Assembly: GCF_900142735.1 (NCBI RefSeq)
Contig: NZ_FRBY01000005.1
Location: 186,001-250,000, forward strand
DNA length: 64,000 nucleotides
Source of the DNA: Flavobacterium saccharophilum
GTDB lineage: Bacteria > Bacteroidota > Bacteroidia > Flavobacteriales > Flavobacteriaceae
Reading direction: 5' to 3'
Under the pieces are notes generated by a model, which was not told the origin of the DNA, did not search any database, and saw only the letters and a list, made by a program, of their open reading frames with translations. Position numbers and translations under genes: made by a program. Positions 58,195 to 64,000 of the stretch are shown one piece after another. The stretch's first letter is position 1, and every line of letters begins with the position of its first letter.

Positions 58195-60654
58195 TTACAA
58201 CCTCGCATTAATTTTCACATTAAAAACTCTTGAAGTCATATAATTTGGAATCGCATATTGGTTTTTAGAATACACATCGCGAACCCATGTATTAGTAATT
58301 GCATTTTGATTATTGAAAAGATTGAAAATTTCAAATCCAACAGATAATTCTTTAAAACCTTTTAACCAATTTGCTTTAGCGGTTTTGGTACTGGCATCAA
58401 CGAAAACTTTAGCAAAACCAACATCTGCCCTTCTGTAATCGTTTAATCTGTTTTGATACAAATACGGATCTGAATAGGCTGGTGCACCGCCTGGCAAACC
58501 AGTATTGTACACTAAATTCAGATACAATTTTACACTTGGAATATTCGGCATATAATCCTGAAACAACATAGCAAACTTTAAACGCTGATCCGTTGGTCTT
58601 GCAATATACCCTCTGTTTTCGTAGTTTTCTTCGGTTTTCAAATAACCAAAACTTACCCACGATTCGGTTCCTGGAACAAATTCTCCATTCAGTCTAAAAT
58701 CTAAACCTTGTGCATAGGCAGTTGCATTATTGTTTGCAATATATCGAATTCTAACATTGTCGATTGAATATACATTTACATCAGATAGTGATTTATAGTA
58801 GACTTCTGTGACCCATTTAAAAGGTCGATCCCACATTTTAAAGTTATAATCATTACTCAAAACGATATGAACTGATTCTTGCGCTTTCACATTTGGATTC
58901 ACAACTCCATTTACATCACGAAGCTCTCTATAAAAAGGCGGCTGATAATAAATACCTCCAGATACTCTGAAAACCATATCCATGTCCCAATCCGGTTTTA
59001 TAGCAAATTGTGCCCGCGGACTAAAAACGGTCTGATTTTTACCTTCAACAGCTGCTCCGGATACATTCCAACTTTGAAAACGAGCTCCAACATGATACCA
59101 AACCTGATTTGAACCAATTGCGGTTTTTTGATTCCACTGTGCATAACCCGCAATTCGGTTTACAGTATTAAAATTTGTTGCACGAACATCCTGATAAGGC
59201 AAAAGTGGTCCTGTATACGGCTGATAAGGCTGATTATTTTTGGGCAAAATAACCAAAGGAGGATTTATAGAAAATCCTGCCGAATCAATTACTTCCCACT
59301 CCACTACTCTGTCACGAATAGATTCTCGGGTATATTTTAAACCAAATTCTAGTTGGCTGTCGTTTTTCCATTCCTTAAATCCTTTAATTTCGGCATTTGC
59401 AATTAAAGCATCCAAATCATTTCGGGCGTGATTGAGCTGAGAACCAATTCCTCGTGTAAAATCAATTGCTTCAGGCTCACCTTCATCGGTAACATTTCCT
59501 AAACGATATTGTGCCAAAATATCAAAATGTTCCTGTTCAGTTGTATGAAATAACGAACCAATTAACTTTAAAGTAAAATCAGGAGAAACTTTATAAGTAG
59601 TTTTCAGAGCTCCAAAATAAGTATCGTATTGATCTTTTTCCTGCCCTTCATAATAAACATTCAGCTCCATAGGCTGGTCTATAGTACCAAATTTAGTCTG
59701 ACGTGTTAAAGGCTGATATAAATATTTATTCTGAGAAATATTTCCTAAAAAACTCATTTGCCATTTTTTAGAAATCTCATAGATAATATTGGTTTGAATA
59801 TCTGCAAACGTTGGCGTATAATTCGTTTCTGTATCCTGACTATTCACCAGCAAACTATTGTTTCGATAACGGATTCCGGTTACAGCAGACCATTTTTTAT
59901 TTTTAGAAACCAAATCGACCGCTGCACTTGCCCCAAGCAAACTGGCTTCAAAAGCAGCACTAAACTGAGTTGGCTTTCGATAAGTAATATCTAAAACAGA
60001 CGATAATTTATCTCCAAATTTAGCTTCAAATCCGCCAGCTGAAAAATCAACATTCTGAACCAAATCAGTATTGGTAAAACTCAATCCTTCCTGTTGGCCA
60101 GAGCGTATTAAAAACGGACGATAAACTTCGACTTCATTTACATAAACTAAATTTTCATCATAATTGCCACCGCGAACTGCGTACTGTGTGCTCAATTCAT
60201 TATTTGAATTTACACCTGGCAAAGTTTTTAGAATATTTTCGATTCCGGCATTTGCTCCGGGAATCTTTTTAATCGTCGCAACATCTATTGTAGTAATTCC
60301 CTGAACACGTTTTTTATTTTTAGAAGATACAAACACCTCTCCCATTTGTTCCTCGGAATTATTCATTACGGGATTAAAAACGAAAACTTCATTCGGTTTT
60401 AAATTCACCGTCAAACTCATCATTTTTAAAGATATATGAGTAAAAATCAAGGATACTTTCTTGTTGGAAGGAATTTTAATTTCAAAAAAACCATTTGAAT
60501 CTGACTGCGCCACATTTCCCTGAACCGTAATATTTACATCTGAAACGGGGCGGTTTTCCTGATCTAAAATAATACCTTTTACATGTGCATTCTGAGCAAA
60601 TGAAACACAGCTGCATAGAAAAAGGAAAACAAGTATTAACTTATGATGGCTCAA
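58195..60654 (-). CDS. TonB-dependent receptor with regulatory-like N-terminus
   Basis: An 819-residue outer-membrane receptor. After a signal peptide (about 1-20, VFLFLCSCVSFAQ) comes a carboxypeptidase-regulatory-like beta domain (about 24-105; VKGIILDQENRPVSDVNITV). Then a plug (about 110-235; GIENILKTLPGVNSNNELST and YAVRGGNYDENLVYVNEVEV) and a barrel with a C-terminal NARL ending. It probably imports an iron complex or glycan; no SusD partner lies next to it. The EF-hand lipoprotein follows on the same strand. Confidence 0.9.
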   Translation of the reverse strand: MSHHKLILVFLFLCSCVSFAQNAHVKGIILDQENRPVSDVNITVQGNVAQSDSNGFFEIKIPSNKKVSLIFTHISLKMMSLTVNLKPNEVFVFNPVMNNSEEQMGEVFVSSKNKKRVQGITTIDVATIKKIPGANAGIENILKTLPGVNSNNELSTQYAVRGGNYDENLVYVNEVEVYRPFLIRSGQQEGLSFTNTDLVQNVDFSAGGFEAKFGDKLSSVLDITYRKPTQFSAAFEASLLGASAAVDLVSKNKKWSAVTGIRYRNNSLLVNSQDTETNYTPTFADIQTNIIYEISKKWQMSFLGNISQNKYLYQPLTRQTKFGTIDQPMELNVYYEGQEKDQYDTYFGALKTTYKVSPDFTLKLIGSLFHTTEQEHFDILAQYRLGNVTDEGEPEAIDFTRGIGSQLNHARNDLDALIANAEIKGFKEWKNDSQLEFGLKYTRESIRDRVVEWEVIDSAGFSINPPLVILPKNNQPYQPYTGPLLPYQDVRATNFNTVNRIAGYAQWNQKTAIGSNQVWYHVGARFQSWNVSGAAVEGKNQTVFSPRAQFAIKPDWDMDMVFRVSGGIYYQPPFYRELRDVNGVVNPNVKAQESVHIVLSNDYNFKMWDRPFKWVTEVYYKSLSDVNVYSIDNVRIRYIANNNATAYAQGLDFRLNGEFVPGTESWVSFGYLKTEENYENRGYIARPTDQRLKFAMLFQDYMPNIPSVKLYLNLVYNTGLPGGAPAYSDPYLYQNRLNDYRRADVGFAKVFVDASTKTAKANWLKGFKELSVGFEIFNLFNNQNAITNTWVRDVYSKNQYAIPNYMTSRVFNVKINARL

Positions 60655-60665
60655 ATGTTGTAGTT

Positions 60666-62354
60666 TTATTTTTGTTGACTTCTAAAAAAATGAGTTTCAA
60701 AGATAGCAGAATTACCCACATTATCAATCACTTCAATTTTTAAATCATTTGCTCCTTCAGCCAATAAAGTATCATCAAATTTGTGTGTTATTTTTCTGGT
60801 TTTGTTATCGTATTCAAACAAAACCCAGTCTCCGTTTAAATATCCGTTATAGGATTTAATTCCGGACGAACTATCACTTATTATAAACTGAACTGTTTTA
60901 TCACTGACCCATTTGCCTTCAATTGGTTTTGCAATTTTAATAACAGGCGCGATTGTATCGAGTACCAAACCAAATTGTCCCAAAGTTTTAGATTTCGCCG
61001 TAAAAACATCATTTTTTCTGGTTGTTGCATTATAACTGCCACCTCTTCCTATAAAAACTTTATCTCGTAATGCTTCTGAATAAGTACTGTCCTTTATTGT
61101 AATTGTAAAATTAGAATGAACCGGAACCACATCATCATGAATATAAATTTTATTATTTTTCACATCAAAATTCAGATTGAAATCATCGTAAAAAGTTCCA
61201 GCCGGAAAAAACACCGACATATTCTCTTTTTCAAAATTGTAATCTTTATTGACTTTTATAAAATATTTAGAAGTTTCGGGAACCTCATTAATGATTGGAG
61301 TTGCTGCATCAAATTCGATTGGAACTGTAATGGCGCTTAAATTTCCAAAATAATCAGAAACTTCAATACGATATGTTGAAGCTAAATTCGGCTCGACCGG
61401 AATAATTCCACGAAGCGAATCGGTTTTTATAATACTTAACGCAAAAGGTGTTTTCATGAAAAGCTTTTGCACGCGTTGTCCTGATTTTTTATATCTTGGA
61501 TAATCAATCAAAGCATTTATATAACGCATTTCATCAAACGAATACGTATTAAACTTATAATTGTAATTTGGATTTCCGTTAACGAAAGTCGACACGTTAA
61601 AAACGCCATTTCTATTTCCTGAAACATTGTCAAAATCAACAGCATTAATTCCGAAACCAATTTTTCCATTAGCTTTTACTTTACTTGCGAGATAAGTTCC
61701 GTCTTTCTGAAGCGCAAGATTCAATAACAAAGGTTGTTTCGATTGATTCACCGTTGTATTATCCATCGGATAAACATACAAACTCGAAATGGTTGGTTTT
61801 TTAGTGTCATTTATTTTTTTATCATATCCAAAGAATATTGGATTAATAACAAACTCGGATTTTGTATCTCTAATTTCAAAATGCAAATGCGGTCCTTCAG
61901 ATGAACCTGTATTACCAGAAAGCGCAATTAACTGTCCTTTTGTAACTGGTAACTCTCCTGGTTTTGGAAACATTTCAATTTCGAATGCTTTTTCTTTATA
62001 ATGTGTTTTCTGAACATATTCCTGAATGGCGCCAATTGTCGTTTGCAAATGTCCATATACAGAAGTATATCCATTTGGATGTGTAATATAAATACATTTT
62101 CCGTTACCAAAAGTCGAAATTTTGATTCTTGACACATATCCTTCAGCAATTGCATAAACATTTAAACCCTCTCTTTGATTGGTTTTCAAATCAAAACCCG
62201 CATGGAAATGATTCGGTCTCAACTCTCCAAAATTCCCCGAAAGCTGCATCGGAATATCAAGTGGCGGAGCAAAATAATCTGTGGGATATTGCGTCTGGGC
62301 AAAAATAAATTGACAAAATAAAAGGCTAAGTATAGAAAATCTCATAAGGAACAT
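60666..62354 (-). CDS. M23-family metallopeptidase (LytM-type)
   Basis: A 562-residue secreted peptidoglycan endopeptidase. After a signal (MRFSILSLLFCQFIFAQ; the start may be 62345 rather than 62354), the M23 domain comes early: HFHAGFDLKTN (H-x3-D zinc ligands, about 48-58) and GPHLHFEIRD (H-L-H, about 155). The remaining 380 residues are beta-rich with repeated Ig-like stretches (DYFGNLSAITVPIEFDAATP and VIDNVGNSAIF). It would cut cell-wall cross-links or elastin-like proteins. Eleven bases separate it from the receptor gene. Confidence 0.88.
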   Translation of the reverse strand: MFLMRFSILSLLFCQFIFAQTQYPTDYFAPPLDIPMQLSGNFGELRPNHFHAGFDLKTNQREGLNVYAIAEGYVSRIKISTFGNGKCIYITHPNGYTSVYGHLQTTIGAIQEYVQKTHYKEKAFEIEMFPKPGELPVTKGQLIALSGNTGSSEGPHLHFEIRDTKSEFVINPIFFGYDKKINDTKKPTISSLYVYPMDNTTVNQSKQPLLLNLALQKDGTYLASKVKANGKIGFGINAVDFDNVSGNRNGVFNVSTFVNGNPNYNYKFNTYSFDEMRYINALIDYPRYKKSGQRVQKLFMKTPFALSIIKTDSLRGIIPVEPNLASTYRIEVSDYFGNLSAITVPIEFDAATPIINEVPETSKYFIKVNKDYNFEKENMSVFFPAGTFYDDFNLNFDVKNNKIYIHDDVVPVHSNFTITIKDSTYSEALRDKVFIGRGGSYNATTRKNDVFTAKSKTLGQFGLVLDTIAPVIKIAKPIEGKWVSDKTVQFIISDSSSGIKSYNGYLNGDWVLFEYDNKTRKITHKFDDTLLAEGANDLKIEVIDNVGNSAIFETHFFRSQQK

Positions 62355-62467
62355 TTTTGCTAAGATAAAAAAATAACAGGCGAAATCCGACGATAATTAA
62401 TACAAAAATACAATTGATTGAATTTCATTTATTTGTCTATTTTTAATGCAAAAAAATCGATAAAAAA

Positions 62468-62497
62468 TTGCATTAATAAAAAGGAATACTAACTTTG
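62468..62497 (+). promoter_or_regulatory. Promoter of the coiled-coil/zapA operon
   Basis: TTG (62468-62470), 19 bases, TAACTTTG (62490-62497): a full match to the consensus, 28 bases before the ATG at 62526. Confidence 0.7.
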
Positions 62498-62525
62498 TAT
62501 GATTAAGTAATGAATAGGATTTATA

Positions 62526-62816
62526 ATGAGTGTAATTGCAGAAATAATTGATACTCTTGAATATAAAGTCGAAAAGCTTTTTGAAAAATCAAAAGGCCTG
62601 GAGAATAACAATCAGGAATTACGATTACAATTAGCCAAAGCTGCGCAAATCATCCAGAAACAATCTGAAGAAATGGAGGCTTTGAAAAAGCAATATGATA
62701 CACTTAAAATAGCCAATTCGTTGCTCGGCAGCGACAATAACAAGAGAGAGACAAAGCTTAAAATAAATTCATTAATTCGCGAAATTGATTACTGTATAGC
62801 GCAATTATCAGATTAG
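62526..62816 (+). CDS. ZapB-like coiled-coil protein
   Basis: A 96-residue, almost wholly helical protein. Heptads run through about 5-80 (VIAEIIDTLEYKVEKLFEKS, LRLQLAKAAQIIQKQSEEME), as in short coiled-coil division factors. It precedes zapA by 6 bases in a gene order common in Flavobacteria. The pairing with ZapA suggests a ZapB-like role in organising the FtsZ ring, but direct sequence similarity to ZapB is low. No signal or TM. Confidence 0.65.
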   Translation: MSVIAEIIDTLEYKVEKLFEKSKGLENNNQELRLQLAKAAQIIQKQSEEMEALKKQYDTLKIANSLLGSDNNKRETKLKINSLIREIDYCIAQLSD

Positions 62817-62822
62817 AAAAAC

Positions 62823-63116
62823 ATGGACGGAAAGCTTAGAATTAAAATATCAATTGCAGACAGAGTTTACCCATTAACGGTTGAACCTGTTCAGGAAGAA
62901 GGACTTAGAAGTGCTTCTAAAAAAATTGATGCTATGATTAAGCAATTCGAAGAAAGTTACGCGGTTCGTGACAAACAAGATGTATTGGCTATGTGTGCAC
63001 TTCAATTTGCATCACAGGTTGAACAAAAACAAATTGACAACGCGATTGATGGCGAAGAAACCATCGAAAGAATTAAAAGATTAAATTCGCTATTAGATCA
63101 ATATCTCGAAAATTAA
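62823..63116 (+). CDS. zapA: Cell division protein ZapA
   Basis: A 97-residue FtsZ-ring-associated protein. The N-terminal globular part (1-45) has LRIKISIADRVYPLTVEPVQ, and EEGLRSASKKIDAMIKQFEE leads into the C-terminal coiled coil (about 50-95). ZapA bundles FtsZ at midcell. It is followed by the 6S RNA gene, the same order as ygfE/zapA-ssrS in many other bacteria. Confidence 0.92.
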   Translation: MDGKLRIKISIADRVYPLTVEPVQEEGLRSASKKIDAMIKQFEESYAVRDKQDVLAMCALQFASQVEQKQIDNAIDGEETIERIKRLNSLLDQYLEN

Positions 63117-63129
63117 ACGTTCTTTACAG

Positions 63130-63305
63130 AAACTAAGATACTGCCTACATTAGTTCACAATTGGTAAACTCAACACTAACAATTTAGAATGAGCAAATCG
63201 TCGCTACTATAGTATGCCATGCTTCGGCTTGGAAACTTGAACAGTGAGTTAGCTCAAAACTTGTCTTTACGAGTTTATTCAAGCAATTAATGTAGGCTTT
63301 TTTTA
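63130..63305 (+). ncRNA. ssrS: 6S RNA (6S-Flavo type)
   Basis: The closing stem pairs GCCTACATTA (63143-63152) with TAATGTAGGC (63288-63297), followed at once by a T-run. The middle (for example GGTAAACTC...GAGTTAGCTC and TTGAACAG) can pair into a long rod with an open centre, as 6S RNA mimics an open promoter. The location between zapA and rny is that expected for flavobacterial 6S RNA, which binds the housekeeping RNA polymerase. Ends are approximate. Confidence 0.85.
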
Positions 63306-63324
63306 TATATAAATTTAAACAAAC

Positions 63325-64000
63325 ATGGACATCATAACGATCATTATTTCAGGTATAATAGGTATTGCAGCAGGTTTTGGAATAGCTAAGATTATCGAAA
63401 AAAGTAATATTTCTAACCTCATAAAAAACGCAAAAAAAGAAGCAGCTTCCATTTTAAAAGATGCTAATTTAGAAGCAGAAAATATTAAAAAAGATAAAAT
63501 CCTTCAGGCCAAAGAACGTTTTATCGAATTAAAATCAGAACACGAACAAGTTATTTTAGCAAGAGACAAAAAAGTTGCTGAAGTAGAAAAAAGAGTTCGT
63601 GATAAAGAATCTCAAGTGTCAAATGAACTTTCTAAAGCTAAGAAAGTAAACGATGATTTTGAAGCTAAAACAGCAGAATATAACAACAAAATTGAAGTTT
63701 TAGATAAAAAACAAGCAGAAGTTGACAAATTACACAAAAGCCAATTACAGCAATTAGAAGTGATTTCAGGGCTTTCTGCTGAGGAAGCAAAAGAACAGTT
63801 AGTAGAAGGTTTAAAAGCCGAAGCTAAGAGTAAAGCTATGTCTCATATTCAGGATACCATTGAAGAGGCAAAACTTACTGCGCAGCAAGAAGCTAAAAAG
63901 ATTATCATCAACACCATTCAAAGAGTTGGAACAGAAGAAGCGGTAGAAAATTGCGTTTCTGTTTTCAATATTGAATCTGATGATGTAAAAGGTAGAATTA
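63325..64000 (+). CDS. rny: Ribonuclease Y, 3' end outside window
   Basis: The first 225 residues of ribonuclease Y, which initiates mRNA decay at the membrane. The start is the ATG at 63325. An N-terminal TM helix (about 3-22; IITIIISGIIGIAAGFGIAK) is followed by a long charged coiled coil (25-150). EQLVEGLKAEAKSKAMSHIQ and EEAKLTAQQEAKKIIINTIQ lead to the KH domain, which begins near the window edge (ESDDVKGRI). The HD domain lies beyond. 6S RNA is upstream. Confidence 0.93.
   Translation, partial: MDIITIIISGIIGIAAGFGIAKIIEKSNISNLIKNAKKEAASILKDANLEAENIKKDKILQAKERFIELKSEHEQVILARDKKVAEVEKRVRDKESQVSNELSKAKKVNDDFEAKTAEYNNKIEVLDKKQAEVDKLHKSQLQQLEVISGLSAEEAKEQLVEGLKAEAKSKAMSHIQDTIEEAKLTAQQEAKKIIINTIQRVGTEEAVENCVSVFNIESDDVKGRI

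Noticed and set aside
1..64000. CRISPR arrays, tRNA or rRNA genes, prophage, secretion or known defence systems
   Set aside because: No direct-repeat/spacer pattern, no tRNA-like cloverleaf that I could find, no integrase, transposase, or phage structural genes. DUF2971 and GxxExxY alone do not make a defence island.

Overview
The window looks like chromosome from a Flavobacterium (Bacteroidota, F. johnsoniae-like). The evidence is the low G+C content, flavobacterial promoters (TTG, a 17-23 nt gap, then TAnnTTTG), many Bacteroidota-type families (DUF4252, DUF4199, DUF5074, TonB receptors with a regulatory-like N-terminus, lipoproteins with an SCS/SCK/SCE lipobox followed by acidic residues), a type B ribosomal protein L31, and a 6S RNA of the flavobacterial type between zapA and rny. 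I see no rRNA, tRNA, CRISPR array, prophage or transposase gene.

Layout. 1-2.7 kb: a run of small housekeeping or accessory genes (SRPBCC, DoxX-like, DUF1801/YdeI-like, AlkD-like, DUF4256). 2.9-4.5 kb: a secreted TPR protein and an inward-rectifier K+ channel. 4.6-13.7 kb: a light-stress and carotenoid block. It holds a MerR regulator with intact adenosylcobalamin-photoreceptor motifs, crtI, crtB, crtZ, an SRPBCC protein and a photolyase, then AarF/ABC1 kinase and TetR genes facing a TIGR01777 epimerase. 13.7-24.2 kb: YceI, VOC, acyl-CoA thioesterase, rmuC, a PrcB-like lipoprotein, an ECF sigma factor with a very long membrane-anchored partner, MepB-like, SDR, rluE and trmL.

24.4-36.0 kb: a vitamin B12 locus. 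ABC importer genes btuF-btuC-btuD lie on the minus strand. On the plus strand are cobU, a bluB-cobT fusion, cobS and cobC, then a cobalamin riboswitch driving a BtuB-type TonB receptor and a BtuG-like beta-propeller lipoprotein. No corrin-ring synthesis genes are present, so this is uptake, cobinamide salvage and lower-ligand assembly. The AdoCbl-type light regulator 20 kb upstream would depend on this supply.

36-64 kb: two S41 peptidases around an ECF sigma/DUF4252 operon, carB, rpmH, an alpha/beta hydrolase, an ABC-F ATPase, a GlmU-like protein, rpmE2, DUF4199, a GT2 glycosyltransferase, a phosphohexomutase, an MsbA-like exporter, DUF2971, an EF-hand lipoprotein, a TonB receptor, an M23 peptidase, a coiled-coil protein with zapA, 6S RNA and the start of rny.

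The most unusual feature is between the genes. Most of the longer spacers hold an inverted-repeat or palindromic element, and at least ten sequence families are visible. Several occur two or three times here with different but still pairing arms. One family (terminal inverted repeats around TAAACACATAGA-N-ACATAGTTTT) occurs once as a short element with no gene (9005-9144) and once around a PD-(D/E)XK nuclease-like GxxExxY gene that splits the btu operon (25198-25816). This looks like a small mobile element with a MITE-like derivative. A second intruding small gene (four-helix bundle, 28575) is also flanked by inverted repeats and sits in the same B12 locus. Stretches over 300 bases without a gene are 32789-33089 (riboswitch), 45245-45743 (terminator plus three repeats), 48703-49005 (AT-rich repeat arms around a hairpin) and 50182-50558 (nested CGCAAAG repeat and the rpmE2 terminator).
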